A stretch of DNA of 64,000 bases. Source: Pseudobdellovibrionaceae bacterium (lineage in GTDB: Bacteria; Bdellovibrionota; Bdellovibrionia; Bdellovibrionales; Bdellovibrionaceae). Below are positions 41,310 to 50,532 of the stretch, in pieces. Made by a program: the position numbers and the translations under genes. The notes beneath the pieces were generated by a model, which saw only the letters and a program-made list of their open reading frames with translations, was not told where the DNA came from and ran no database searches. Each line of letters starts with the position of its first letter. The stretch's first letter is position 1. The stretch spans positions 80,550-144,549 of the forward strand of contig JAHBUW010000012.1 of NCBI GenBank assembly GCA_019637875.1, given 5' to 3'.

Positions 41310-42533
41310 ATGCCGACGCCGATGACGCTCCCGTTTTTTGAGCATCCCGATGCTGCTGTCGTAAAGAGCATTTATCACAGTCTCGGACGTGAGGGCCATC
41401 AGCTTTTGATCGTCGGCGGTGCCGTCCGCGATTGGATTCGGGGCGAGCCGCCCAAAGACCTCGATTTGGTCACGACGGCGACTCCCGATGAGCTGGAGCG
41501 CATTTTCCCGAAGACGGTGCCGGTGGGTAAGGTTTTCGGGGTCATGATCGTGGTCGAAGGCGAGAAGTCCTTCGAGGTCGCGACGCTCAGAACCGAAGGG
41601 CGTTATCTGGACGGCCGTCATCCCGAAAAGGTCGTCTGGGGCACCATCGATCAGGATGTGCACCGCCGCGATTTCACGATCAACTCGATTTACTACGATC
41701 CGTTTAAGGGCGTGGTTTACGATCTCGTCGGCGGGCTTGCCGATCTGAAGGATGGCATCCTGCGCACGGTGGGTGAGCCCCGCCGCCGGTTCGACGAGGA
41801 TCATCTGCGCGTGCTGCGCGCTTACCGGTTTCGCGCGCAGACCGGATTTACTTTCGATCATCAGCTGAAGGGGGCGCTGAAAGAATCGCTCCCGCTGCTC
41901 GCGGACGTGACGGGGGAAAGAAAACGCGAAGAGCTGAGTCGGCTTTTCGCGGCCCCGCACCGCGGGCAGGTCATCGAAGAGATGGTGAACGAAGGCGTCT
42001 TCAAAATTTTGCTGCCGCAGGTGGATCTCGACTTCAAGGCCTACCGTGAATGGCAGTCCGAGCAGACGGTGCGCATGATCGGGCTTTTCCGCTGGCTCAC
42101 GGTGCTTTACCGTGAAACGGGAAAATCCGCCGTGCAGACCTTCGGGGAGCTTTTGAAGCTCAGCCGCGACGAGAAAAAAGCCCTCGACGAGGCCCTGATC
42201 TTCTGGCAGCAGCCGGGGATTTTAGAGCAGTTGTCGCTCGCGGAACTCACGCTGAAGTTGTGGAGTCCGCACTTTCGAACGGGTTTGGAGCAGTATCTGC
42301 ACGAGTTTGCGCCGACTCCCGAAATCCAAACGAAAGTCGACGAGGCCCGGCGCCTGAAAAACCGCTGGGGGGCGCGTACGCCGCCGCCCTGGATGTCGGC
42401 GAAGGATTTTCCGGAGCTCACGGGGGCGGCCCTCGGCGAACGTTTGAAGAACGAATATCATGAACAGATCGTCAGCGAAGCGGCGAACCGCGAGGAGTTT
42501 CTGAAGTGGAAGACCAAAGCGCCCGCCAAATAA
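41310..42533 (+). CDS. cca: CCA-adding tRNA nucleotidyltransferase / poly(A) polymerase family
   Basis: 407 residues, class II nucleotidyltransferase. IVGGAVRDWIRGEPPKDLDL carries the catalytic Asp pair, HRRDFTINSIYYD and DHLRVLRAYRFRAQ are the following family motifs, and the rest is helical. It either adds CCA to tRNA 3' ends or polyadenylates RNA; sequence alone does not separate these. Its 3' end overlaps the RDD gene by 28 bases. Confidence 0.92.
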   Translation: MPTPMTLPFFEHPDAAVVKSIYHSLGREGHQLLIVGGAVRDWIRGEPPKDLDLVTTATPDELERIFPKTVPVGKVFGVMIVVEGEKSFEVATLRTEGRYLDGRHPEKVVWGTIDQDVHRRDFTINSIYYDPFKGVVYDLVGGLADLKDGILRTVGEPRRRFDEDHLRVLRAYRFRAQTGFTFDHQLKGALKESLPLLADVTGERKREELSRLFAAPHRGQVIEEMVNEGVFKILLPQVDLDFKAYREWQSEQTVRMIGLFRWLTVLYRETGKSAVQTFGELLKLSRDEKKALDEALIFWQQPGILEQLSLAELTLKLWSPHFRTGLEQYLHEFAPTPEIQTKVDEARRLKNRWGARTPPPWMSAKDFPELTGAALGERLKNEYHEQIVSEAANREEFLKWKTKAPAK

Positions 42534-43033
42534 GACATCACATCCCCACGCTCACGCGGCGGTTTTACGCGTTCTATATCGACGAGGGATTGCGGATCAC
42601 TTTTTTCCTGCCGTTCTTTTTCATGAATCTCGGCGAGCTCGGGCTTTTCGGCGATCCCGTGAAGAGCGTCGCGAGCCTCGCGCTCGGGATCGTGACCTAC
42701 CTCGCCTTCCGCATGGCGTGCCTGTATTTCTTGGGCGCAAGCCTCGGGAAACTGGCGTGCGGCCTGCGGGTCGTGGACCGTGAAACGGGCGGGGAGCTTC
42801 AGCCGATTCAGGTCATGCTTCGGGTGATTGCGGACGAACTCGCGATCTTTTTCGCCTTCGCGCCCCGGGCGCTGGCCCTTTTTCGCTGGGACCGGACCCA
42901 TCTTTCGGATTGGATTGCCGAGACCCGGGTGGTCAGCCTGAAAGAGCAAGCCTACATTCCCGAGCTGCGCCCGGTGGCGGGATCGATCCTCGTGCTTTTG
43001 GGGCTCTTTTGGGGCGCGGCCGCCTGGCTTTAG
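42506..43033 (+). CDS. RDD-family membrane protein
   Basis: 175 residues with three to four membrane segments. The N-terminal TRRFYAFYIDEGLRI and SLGKLACGLRVVD segments match the RDD pattern (Arg, then two Asp). Function is not known for this family; some members are transporters. Starts at a GTG within the end of cca with GAGGAG upstream, indicating coupled translation. Confidence 0.78.
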   Translation: MEDQSARQIRHHIPTLTRRFYAFYIDEGLRITFFLPFFFMNLGELGLFGDPVKSVASLALGIVTYLAFRMACLYFLGASLGKLACGLRVVDRETGGELQPIQVMLRVIADELAIFFAFAPRALALFRWDRTHLSDWIAETRVVSLKEQAYIPELRPVAGSILVLLGLFWGAAAWL

Positions 43034-43129
43034 CCCCTCGTTGTAAGCTCTCCCTGTCCGAATCCTTACAGTCGAGGGTGACGATCTTTGGCGCTACATT
43101 GGGCCCCACAAGAAGACTGGGGTGGTCGA

Positions 43130-43492
43130 ATGGGGATTCGTCTCGCGGTATTGGGGTGTCTTTGTCTCTGGGGTGCGGTCGGGTCCGCGGACTCGATTTT
43201 TTCGGGGGCGCCGAGTGGCGCGAACCGGCCCGGGCCGGTCATGATCTTGAGCCCCGGCATCAATGATCTCATTCTGGAAGACGCCTGCGCGCGGGCGACG
43301 CACGATCGCCTGAAAGCGGACGCCAAGAAGTCCCGGGCGGATATGATCGTCGTCGAGGATCTGCGCGCGGTGGAAAGCGGGAAGTCCTATGAGGTGAAAC
43401 TCGAAGGCCGCTCGTCTTTCGTCGCTCGGACGAAGATCACGGGGCGAAGCTGCGCGGTGGCGCAATTCCCTAGCCGGTCCAAAATCTTTTAA
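43130..43492 (+). CDS. small exported protein of unknown function
   Basis: 120 residues with a signal peptide (LAVLGCLCLWGAVGSADS). The mature part has a repeated alpha/beta-like pattern and two cysteines (DACARATHD, GRSCAVAQF) that could form a disulfide. No family recognised. GGGGTGG precedes the ATG. Confidence 0.6.
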   Translation: MGIRLAVLGCLCLWGAVGSADSIFSGAPSGANRPGPVMILSPGINDLILEDACARATHDRLKADAKKSRADMIVVEDLRAVESGKSYEVKLEGRSSFVARTKITGRSCAVAQFPSRSKIF

Positions 43493-43908
43493 TCGATTTT
43501 CTAACCGCAACATAATCCCTGCAGTTTGAAAGAACCTGGACTATTTCCAGGCCTTGATCCTAAGGCGGCGACCGATTCGGTCGCCGTTTTGCGTTTTCTC
43601 CCCTCGAAAAGTCGGTCCAGTTTCAAAAAAATGTGGCCCGAAGGTCTTGCGTGGGTCTTGTTTTATTGTCAGACTTTGAGACAGGAACGCTTTGCAGAAT
43701 TCGTCGAGCACGACGAGTGAAAAGTCGGGCAGGTCGGGGAACCGAAACGGGACCTTCAGACAAGAAGCCAGACCTGTGAACGGGCAGCGGGGAAGAAAGT
43801 TAAACCTACTCACCCAAGTCAAGAGGACGACGGGGGTAGGAAAAAGACGAACGACGCTAACCAGGGTGAAACCGATTGGTGTCTAAACAAAAAAGGGGAG
43901 GAGCAAGG
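43493..43908 (+). other. 415-base gap: terminator-like hairpin, then a long leader to the LuxR-type gene
   Basis: Contains CCTGG-N7-CCAGG, then the hairpin listed at 43566, then about 300 bases rich in G and A with no convincing reading frame (a 64-codon frame at 43526 or one at 43692 lacks a ribosome site). This can be a long 5' leader of the regulator at 43909 or hold a small RNA. No clear sigma-70 promoter was found. Confidence 0.5.
43566..43590 (+). terminator. Rho-independent terminator or small-RNA hairpin
   Basis: CGGCGACCGA-T-TCGGTCGCCG followed by TTTT and a second T-run a few bases later, about 70 bp after the small exported-protein gene. The near-zero loop means the actual hairpin has a shorter stem. 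Confidence 0.65.
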
Positions 43909-44307
43909 ATGCTCAGAGATATCCTGATTCAAAAAGGTCTGTCGAACCGCGAAGCCGAAGTTGCAGAACTCGTTTCGAAAGGTCTTTCCAACAAGGAAGT
44001 TGCGAACCAATTGTTTGTCACAGAAAAAACTGTGAAGTTTCACCTGACCAACATCTACAAGAAGATGAACGTCAAATCGCGCGCGCAGTTGATCGTGTGG
44101 TGTTTGCCTCACTTGGGTTTCGTCGAGTCGAACGAAACAACCAAAGAGAACACTCTCAATATGGCGTCGGGCGCTCAAGTTGCTCAAACCATCCCCGCGG
44201 GCGTTGCGACCGTCGGTGGCATCCAGACAATCATTCCCGGTCGTTCGAATGACCTCGGCGGTGGAAACCGCGGTGGTAATACCGACGCCGGCGCAATGGG
44301 TCTCTAA
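43909..44307 (+). CDS. LuxR/GerE-type DNA-binding protein without receiver domain
   Basis: 132 residues. Residues about 5-68 form a complete GerE helix-turn-helix: LSNREAEVAELVSKGLSNKE, VANQLFVTEKTVKFHLTNIY and KKMNVKSRAQLIVW. No receiver or ligand domain precedes it. The C-terminal about 60 residues are low-complexity and glycine/asparagine-rich (RSNDLGGGNRGGNTDAGAMG), probably disordered. GGGGAGGAG precedes the ATG, a very strong ribosome site, after a long leader. Such small regulators are either constitutively active or controlled by their amount. Confidence 0.85.
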   Translation: MLRDILIQKGLSNREAEVAELVSKGLSNKEVANQLFVTEKTVKFHLTNIYKKMNVKSRAQLIVWCLPHLGFVESNETTKENTLNMASGAQVAQTIPAGVATVGGIQTIIPGRSNDLGGGNRGGNTDAGAMGL

Positions 44308-44331
44308 GCCCAGCTCCACGAGGTCATCACC

Positions 44332-44814
44332 ATGGCAGGTAAACCGGTCTCGGATTCCGAAGTGGTGATGACCGAACTCGTTCTTCCCTCACATACCAAC
44401 TCCCTCGACAGTATTTTCGGGGGAGTTGTCATGTCCTGGATCGACATCTGCGGGGCCATCGCGGCCCAGCGGCATGCCTCCAGCGAAGTCGTCACCGCGT
44501 CCATCGACGATCTTCACTTCATCGCGCCCGTCTACAAAGGCTGGGTCGTCAATCTGAAAGCCTCGGTCAATTTCGTTTCGAAAACCTCCATGGAGGTCGG
44601 TGTGCGCGTCGACGCGGAAAATCCGCGGACGGGCGACACCTTCCACACCGCGAGCGCCTACCTGACGTTCGTGGCCATCGGTCCCGACGGGAAGCCCCAT
44701 CCGGTCCCGCCGCTCCTGCTGGAGTCCGACGAACAAAAGCGTCGCCATCAGGCCGCGCAGACGCGTCGGTCGCTGCGTGTGCAACGCCGGAAAATCTCGG
44801 AGACGAAAGCGTGA
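44332..44814 (+). CDS. acyl-CoA thioesterase (hotdog fold, YciA-like)
   Basis: 160 residues. The hotdog catalytic segment SLDSIFGGVVMSWIDICGAI with the conserved aspartate and helix is present, together with DDLHFIAPVYKGWVVNL, as in YciA-type acyl-CoA hydrolases. A basic C-terminal tail (RRHQAAQTRRSLRVQRRK) follows. Cleaves CoA thioesters in the cytosol. The GAGG ribosome site is 8 bases before the ATG; the gene overlaps the next by 4 bases. Confidence 0.87.
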   Translation: MAGKPVSDSEVVMTELVLPSHTNSLDSIFGGVVMSWIDICGAIAAQRHASSEVVTASIDDLHFIAPVYKGWVVNLKASVNFVSKTSMEVGVRVDAENPRTGDTFHTASAYLTFVAIGPDGKPHPVPPLLLESDEQKRRHQAAQTRRSLRVQRRKISETKA

Positions 44815-45215
44815 TCGCCGCTCGCGCGCTCGGTGTGGGACTGCTGCTGTTCTTCGCCGCCTGCAGTTCGCGCACGCCCCGTGAGTCGGCCCCCAAAGAA
44901 TCGACGGTTCCCGTGACGGAAGAACCCGCGCTCCCGCCCGATCCCGTGCGTGACGAAGCCGCGCGCGAACTCGAAGCGACTTGCGTAAAACTTGCGCGCC
45001 TCAAAGCGCCCGCCGCGATCTGCGGCTGTGTTTCGCGCAATCACCGTCAGCGTCTCTCCGCGCAGGACCTGCGTTTACTCATCAAGAAATACCAATCCGG
45101 TCGCAAAGGCCTGGCCCCGCGCACGCCGAGCGAAGAGCAGCTCTTCCTCTACGACACAGGCGTCGCCGCCGAATGCGCGAAGAACGCCGCTTACATCGTG
45201 CCCGAGGAGCCGTAA
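44811..45215 (+). CDS. small lipoprotein of unknown function
   Basis: 134 residues from a GTG overlapping the thioesterase stop (GTGA). The signal LGVGLLLFFAAC ends in a lipobox, followed by a Ser/Pro/Glu linker and a compact part with cysteines in ATCVKLARLKAPAAICGC and VAAECAKNA, probably disulfide-linked. No family recognised. Its last codons are the first copy of a 26-bp repeat. Confidence 0.72.
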   Translation: MIAARALGVGLLLFFAACSSRTPRESAPKESTVPVTEEPALPPDPVRDEAARELEATCVKLARLKAPAAICGCVSRNHRQRLSAQDLRLLIKKYQSGRKGLAPRTPSEEQLFLYDTGVAAECAKNAAYIVPEEP

Positions 45216-45270
45216 GGCGACTTCCGCATTCAGAGCCGTAAGGCGACCTCCGTATTCGGAGCCGTAAGGC
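45207..45270. repeat. 26-bp direct repeat, 2.5 copies, over a stop codon
   Basis: Units starting GAGCCGTAAGGCGAC begin at 45207, 45233 and 45259 (the last is 12 bases). The first copy contains the stop codon TAA of the lipoprotein gene; the others are downstream. 26 is not a multiple of 3. Confidence 0.85.
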
Positions 45271-45406
45271 TTTCACCGTGTCCTTCCCAACTTTGTCTCA
45301 TCCCGAGACGCTCGGGTCAGACTTGTCAGCCGTGACGAGCGTCTCCGCCATTTAAACTGGTTTCCAGAGGCCGGTCGTGTGGATCGGTCCCGCAAAAGGG
45401 GAAACC

Positions 45407-46099
45407 ATGCTGACGCCGAAAAGCCTGAAATCGATCCTGTTCCTGATGTTGATTTTCAGTCCCGTCGCCTTCCTGGCGCGCACGCTGGTCGCGAACCAAG
45501 AGCGGGTTGAGATCTACGAGTGGCGAGAGAACGGCATCCCCACCGAAAAGGCCGTGCTGCCCGCGACGACGGGTCCGAAATCGGTTTCGCCGCGTGCGCC
45601 CGCGAATGTTCCGGAAGAGGTCGAAGCGGTCGAGATCGACATGGACGCGGCCGCGAACTGGTCGCTGCCCGAGAAGTTTTTGCCGGAGCTGCGTGAAGGT
45701 GAGTGGGTCACGCAAAGCTTTCAGGATGAGCGCGAAGTCTTCGGAAGGAAACTGAAATTGATCGTTTTGATCGATCTACGCCGCGTGAAGATGCGTGGAA
45801 AATTGAGCGGCGTGCAGTTCCGTGAGCCCCGTTTCTTCATCGAAGGTTCGGAGCGGGCGATCGTCTTTCGCCATCTGGATCTGGTGTTCAATGCGCAGAA
45901 GCTTTCGGCCATTCAAGCCTATCACGATCTGAACGTCGTCGTGCCGGAAGGCGAGCTTGTCAGCCTGGGGACGGAGGGGGCGAAGCCCCTGGTCGTCCTG
46001 CCGCTGAACGAGGGGGGAAACTTTTTGGGGATCAAGATCTCGGAGCTGGAAGTCTTCGAGGTCCGTGGCGGCGAACGGATGGTGGCCAACGGAAAATAG
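45407..46099 (+). CDS. membrane-anchored protein of unknown function
   Basis: 230 residues with an uncleaved-looking N-terminal segment (ILFLMLIFSPVAFLA) and a long, mostly beta outside part (LKLIVLIDLRRVKMRG, FRHLDLVFNAQKLSAI). No cysteine in the outside part and no family recognised. An upstream GTG at 45377 would add 10 residues. Convergent with the following gene. Confidence 0.65.
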   Translation: MLTPKSLKSILFLMLIFSPVAFLARTLVANQERVEIYEWRENGIPTEKAVLPATTGPKSVSPRAPANVPEEVEAVEIDMDAAANWSLPEKFLPELREGEWVTQSFQDEREVFGRKLKLIVLIDLRRVKMRGKLSGVQFREPRFFIEGSERAIVFRHLDLVFNAQKLSAIQAYHDLNVVVPEGELVSLGTEGAKPLVVLPLNEGGNFLGIKISELEVFEVRGGERMVANGK

Positions 46100-46102
46100 G
46101 TT

Positions 46103-46621
46103 TTAAGGATTCAGCTGACGGAGTTCGTACAGATTCATCGGGATGCCGTTGAAAGAGTGGCCCTCGAAGCGGAAATAAAACTGCAACCCGCCGACCTGTT
46201 CGTCCCACTCGGTGCGGATGCGGAAGGGGACCGGGCGCCCTTTGCGTTTCAGGCTGCGTTCGGATAGTTGGAAGACCTCGCAGGCTTCGGTCATGTAGCC
46301 GGCGGCGCCCGAAACTTCCGAAGCGACCCGCTTGCAGCCAAAAATTTCGAAGTAAAGCCAGCCCCGACGGCCGCGATCGTGGTGAATCAGGATACTGCGG
46401 CCATCGAAGGGTTCGGGGCGTGCCAGACAGAAGAAGAGGGTGTTGGGAAGGGGACGGGTAAACGCACGGGGTCCATGAGTGGTTCCGCAAGTGACGAGGT
46501 GCAGGCGCTCTTCTTTGAATTTCAGAACTTGGCGCGCCCAGGGTTCGTCCGGCGAAAAGGCGAAGGTGGAAAGGGCGTAGGCCTGCGAGGTCAGAAAAAG
46601 CGAGAACAAAACTTTGTGCAT
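46103..46621 (-). CDS. exported protein of unknown function
   Basis: 172 residues with a short signal peptide (KVLFSLFLTSQAYA). Contains four cysteines (VTCGTTHGP, FFCLARP, IFGCKRV, EACEVFQ) and a C-terminal strand-rich part. No family recognised. It is convergent with the gene at 45407, ending 3 bases from it. Confidence 0.65.
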   Translation of the reverse strand: MHKVLFSLFLTSQAYALSTFAFSPDEPWARQVLKFKEERLHLVTCGTTHGPRAFTRPLPNTLFFCLARPEPFDGRSILIHHDRGRRGWLYFEIFGCKRVASEVSGAAGYMTEACEVFQLSERSLKRKGRPVPFRIRTEWDEQVGGLQFYFRFEGHSFNGIPMNLYELRQLNP

Positions 46622-46761
46622 GTGGCGGGCAGGCTTAAGCCAGGAAATCCGCGGGCGCCACGAGTGATCGGGATCTTGAAATGTTTGGATGTCGTGAGCG
46701 TTGGAAGCCGGCTTGTCGGTTCCGAATCGGCACTATCAACAGAGTTGTGTCGGCTGGGCGT

Positions 46762-48024
46762 TTACTTCACGAGATATTCGCGCCAGCGGTTGATCAAAGA
46801 GGGCGTCATCTGTGCGTAGCAGATGGTGCCCTCCGAGGCGGGCTCTTGGCGCACGATTTTGGTTTCGCGGCCGAGGTCGAAGATCTTGTGCTCTTGGGTC
46901 TTCGGGAAGAAAAGCTCCACGTCCTCTTGCATCGAGGAGATGCAGTCGGCCATCAGCTTCTTGAGCTGCTCGATTCCCTGCCCGGTCAAAGCCGAGACGA
47001 AGACGCGGGGGAAGGCGCGGACCTGGAACTGACGCTCCATGGGGGCCGTGTCCACTTTGTTAAAGATGTGGATGATCTTTTTCTCCTGCCAGCCGAACTC
47101 TTCGATGAGCTTTTCGACCACTTCCACCTGGCGGACCATATTGGGCGAACTCAGGTCCACGACGTGCAAAAGCACGTCGGCTTCGGCGGACTCTTCAAGT
47201 GTCGCTTTAAAAGCTTCGATCAGCTGCGTGGGAAGTTTACGGATGAAACCCACCGTATCGGTCACGACCGCGGGCGGACCGTCGGGCAGAAAGATCTTGC
47301 GCGTGGTCGGATCCAGTGTCGCGAAGACTTGGTTCTTCGTCATGATCTGCGCGCCGGTCAGGCGGTTCAGCAGCGAGCTTTTTCCCGAGTTCGTGTAGCC
47401 GATCAAAGCGAAGGACGGGATCTCGTGACGGCGGCGCGACTGTCGGTGCTGCGCGCGGTTTTTACGGACGGTTTCGAGCTTTTTCTTGATGATGGCGACG
47501 CGCTCGCGGATGCGGCGACGGTCGCTTTCAAGCGCGGTCTCGCCCGGTCCGCGGGTCCCGATTCCGCCGCCCAGGCGTGACAGCGAGCCCATCCAGGCGT
47601 CGACCATGCGGGGGAGTTGATCGAGCATCTGCGCGAGCTCCACTTGAAGTTTTCCTTCAAAGGTCTGCGCGCGCATGGCGAAGATGTCGAGGATCAGTTG
47701 GTTACGGTCGAGAACCTTGCAGCCGATGGCGGTCTCGAGGTTGCGGGCCTGAACGCCCGAAAGCTGGTGATCGACGACGACGAGGTTCGCTTGGGTCTCT
47801 TGGACCATCTCGCGGACTTCGTCGACTTTTCCCGTGCCGATGAGGGTGGCGGGGTTCCACTGGGGCAGGATCTGGATGATCGAGCCGACGACTTCTCCGG
47901 AAGCCGCGCTCACGAGCTCTTCGAGCTCGAGCAGGTTCTCTTTCACCTCAAGGGTGGACTCGGTCTTGAGCCCCACGCCAATCACGATCGCCCGGTCCGT
48001 GGATTTGATCGAAGCTTTATTCAA
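46762..48024 (-). CDS. hflX: ribosome-associated GTPase HflX
   Basis: 420 residues. N-terminal domain with NPATLIGTGKVDEV and LVVVDHQLSG, then the HflX-specific GGIGTRGPGETALESDRR, and the G domain: GYTNSGKSSLLN (P-loop), DTVGFI (G3), FNKVD (G4). HflX splits stalled or heat-damaged ribosomes. The start is TTG with GGAGG 8 bases upstream, and overlaps the maeB stop (TTGA), so the two are translationally coupled. Confidence 0.95.
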   Translation of the reverse strand: MNKASIKSTDRAIVIGVGLKTESTLEVKENLLELEELVSAASGEVVGSIIQILPQWNPATLIGTGKVDEVREMVQETQANLVVVDHQLSGVQARNLETAIGCKVLDRNQLILDIFAMRAQTFEGKLQVELAQMLDQLPRMVDAWMGSLSRLGGGIGTRGPGETALESDRRRIRERVAIIKKKLETVRKNRAQHRQSRRRHEIPSFALIGYTNSGKSSLLNRLTGAQIMTKNQVFATLDPTTRKIFLPDGPPAVVTDTVGFIRKLPTQLIEAFKATLEESAEADVLLHVVDLSSPNMVRQVEVVEKLIEEFGWQEKKIIHIFNKVDTAPMERQFQVRAFPRVFVSALTGQGIEQLKKLMADCISSMQEDVELFFPKTQEHKIFDLGRETKIVRQEPASEGTICYAQMTPSLINRWREYLVK

Positions 48025-50366
48025 GTCGTCTGCCTCCGCATCCGTACCTGTTTGAGATATTGAGCCTCAAGAGTGGTTAAAACAACCGAATTTACGATGG
48101 AGTCGACGGTGGTGGTGCGTTGAACCACGTTGGCGGAGCGGCGGATTCCCATGAGGAACGGACCGATAACTTCTCCTTTTCCCAACTGTTGCAGAAGCTT
48201 ATAGGCGATGTTTGACGCCTCCAGATTGGGGAATATTAAAATATTAGCACCGTCTTTGAGTTCGCTAAAGGGGAAAATGCGCTTCGCGATCTCGGGGTTC
48301 ACCGCCGTATCGGCTTGGACGTCGCCGTCCACCGTCAGATCGGGGCGTTTCTTTTTCACGAGCTCGGCCGCCCGGCGCATCTTGGCCGGAGTCCCGGGCG
48401 AGTTGGTGAAGTTCGAGTAAGAGAGCATCGCGATGGAGGGCTTCTGGTTGAAGTACTCCTGCACGCGCGCCGCTTGAATGGCGATCGCGGCCAGCTGCTC
48501 GGAGGTCGGATCGAAGTTCACGGTGGTATCCGCGAGCACCAAAATCTTGTCCTCGGTCAGCATGAAGTTCAGGCCCGAGGCGATGCCATCCGAAGTCGTG
48601 CGGATGATTTCGAAGATCGGCTTCACCGCGTCTTTGTAGTTCTGGCTCGCGCCGTTCACGAGCGCGTCGGCGTCGCCCATTTCAACCATCATCGCGGCGA
48701 AGTAGTTCGGATTCGCCATGAGTCGCTCGGCTTCCGCCAGCTGTACGCCCTTGCGTTGGCGGCGGGTGTAGTATTCGAGCACGTAGTCTTGCAGACGCGG
48801 CGATTTCGCGGTATCGATGATGGTGACATCGTCCAGATTCCGCAGTTCCAGTTGGCGGATGCGCTCTTTGATCCTTTCGGGGGATCCGAGCAGCACCGGG
48901 CGGCACATCTCTTCGTCCACGAGGGTCGCGATGGCGCGCAGGATTTTTGTCGAAGTTCCTTCGGGGAAGACGATCTGCGGTAGGACTCCACCGTCGTTCG
49001 CGGCGTTCGCCTTCACTTTGTTGATCGCTTCGCGGATGAAAACCTTCGACGGTCCCTGGAAGCGCTCCAGACCGTGGCGGTAAGCTTCCATGTCTTCGAT
49101 CGGGCGCTGGGCGACGCCGGACTTCATCGCGGCTTGGGCCACGGCCGGAGCCACCCACAGAAGAACGCGGGGATCGAAGGGTTTCGGGATCAGATATTCG
49201 GGGCCGTAGTTGAAGGTCTGTCCCCCATAACGGGCCGAGACGTTTTCGGGGACCTCTTCGCGCGCGAGCGAGGCCAAGGCGTGGCAGGCGGCGAGCTTCA
49301 TCTCTTCGTTGATTTGCGTGGCGCGGGTGTCGAGGGCGCCGCGGAAGATCGCGGGGAAGCCCAGGACGTTGTTCACTTGGTTGTTGTAGTCCGAGCGGCC
49401 GGTGGCGGTGATCGCGTCGGGGCGCGCTTTTTTCACCGTGGGCGGATCGATCTCGGGATCGGGGTTCGCCATGGCAAAGACGATGGGATTTTTCGCCATA
49501 GGCATGATCATCTCGGGCGTCACCGCACCCGCCACCGAAAGACCCACGAAGACGTCGGCGCCCTTCAGTGCGTCGCTCAACGAGCGCGCTTCGGTGTCGT
49601 TGGCGAAACGCTCTTTGTATTTGTTCATGCCGTCTTTGCGGCCCTTATAGATCGTTCCCTGGCTGTCGCACATGATCAGGTGTTCGCGACGGACCCCTAA
49701 CGCAATAAAAATATTCGAGCAGGCAATGGCCGATGCGCCCGCGCCGTTCACGACGATGCGGATGTCTTCCAGTTTGCGGCCCGTGACGTGGCAGGCGTTG
49801 ATGAGGGCTGCGCCCGAAACGATCGCCGTTCCGTGCTGGTCGTCGTGGAAGACGGGGATCTTCATTTCCTTTTTCAAGCGCTCTTCGATTTCAAAGCACT
49901 CGGGGGCCTTGATATCTTCCAGGTTGATGCCACCGAAGGTGGGCTCCAGCGCCTTGACGGCGGCGCACATGCCGTCGACGTCCAGTGTGTTCATCTCGAG
50001 GTCAAAAACGTCGATGCCGGCGAACATTTTGAAGAGGATGCCTTTCCCCTCCATGACGGGCTTCGAGGCGAGGGGTCCGATGTTCCCCAGACCCAGGACG
50101 GCGGTTCCGTTCGAGATGACCGCGACCAGATTCCCGCGTGCGGTGTAGTCCCATACTTTGGAAGGATCCTTCGCAATGGCCATGCAGGGGGCCGCGACGC
50201 CGGGCGAGTACGCGAGACTCAGATCCTTTTCGGTGTTCGCCGCCTTGGTGGGGACGACTTCGATCTTTCCGGGTTTGCCTTGGCTGTGGAACTCCAGCGC
50301 CTGATCGTTGAGGGATTTGGCTTTCACGGGGGTGGCGGTATCATCCGGGGGGCGAGTCGCGGTCAC
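48021..50366 (-). CDS. maeB: NADP-dependent malic enzyme with phosphotransacetylase-like domain
   Basis: 781 residues, the length of MaeB. The N-terminal malic domain has [12 protein letters not shown] and [20 protein letters not shown] with metal ligands, and the NAD(P)-binding [11 protein letters not shown]; the C-terminal half (about 440-781) resembles phosphotransacetylase ([29 protein letters not shown]) and is a regulatory domain in known MaeB. It makes pyruvate and NADPH from malate. GTG start with GAAGGAG 6 bases upstream. The order maeB-hflX on the minus strand is coupled. Confidence 0.95.
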   Translation of the reverse strand: MTATRPPDDTATPVKAKSLNDQALEFHSQGKPGKIEVVPTKAANTEKDLSLAYSPGVAAPCMAIAKDPSKVWDYTARGNLVAVISNGTAVLGLGNIGPLASKPVMEGKGILFKMFAGIDVFDLEMNTLDVDGMCAAVKALEPTFGGINLEDIKAPECFEIEERLKKEMKIPVFHDDQHGTAIVSGAALINACHVTGRKLEDIRIVVNGAGASAIACSNIFIALGVRREHLIMCDSQGTIYKGRKDGMNKYKERFANDTEARSLSDALKGADVFVGLSVAGAVTPEMIMPMAKNPIVFAMANPDPEIDPPTVKKARPDAITATGRSDYNNQVNNVLGFPAIFRGALDTRATQINEEMKLAACHALASLAREEVPENVSARYGGQTFNYGPEYLIPKPFDPRVLLWVAPAVAQAAMKSGVAQRPIEDMEAYRHGLERFQGPSKVFIREAINKVKANAANDGGVLPQIVFPEGTSTKILRAIATLVDEEMCRPVLLGSPERIKERIRQLELRNLDDVTIIDTAKSPRLQDYVLEYYTRRQRKGVQLAEAERLMANPNYFAAMMVEMGDADALVNGASQNYKDAVKPIFEIIRTTSDGIASGLNFMLTEDKILVLADTTVNFDPTSEQLAAIAIQAARVQEYFNQKPSIAMLSYSNFTNSPGTPAKMRRAAELVKKKRPDLTVDGDVQADTAVNPEIAKRIFPFSELKDGANILIFPNLEASNIAYKLLQQLGKGEVIGPFLMGIRRSANVVQRTTTVDSIVNSVVLTTLEAQYLKQVRMRRQTT

Positions 50367-50472
50367 GGTATCTCCTTCGCAGCTGAACAAGTGGCCGCAT
50401 TCTGGACCTTCTAGAGCTTATCGTCAAAGGTGTCGCCGCGTCATGTCTCGGTCGAGGGGAGGCGTTCGGCGT

Positions 50473-50502
50473 TTGCCTCGCTTCCCCTCTGGGGAGTAGA
50501 AT
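50473..50502 (+). promoter_or_regulatory. candidate sigma-70 promoter of the thiolase-fadJ operon
   Basis: TTGCCT, 18 bases, TAGAAT, about 30 bases before the thiolase start, in the gap divergent from maeB. Both boxes deviate from consensus at two or fewer positions. Confidence 0.45.
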
Positions 50503-50532
50503 TCTGCTGTTCAGAACGAACACGGAGGATCG

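Noticed and set aside
41283..41960. Longer QueG frame reaching into cca
   Set aside because: Residues before the TTG at 41282 are antisense to clear CCA-enzyme motifs and lack QueG similarity.
43632..43652. Sigma-54-like TGGC...TTGC before the LuxR-type gene
   Set aside because: The GG and GC elements are two bases too far apart, which sigma-54 does not tolerate.
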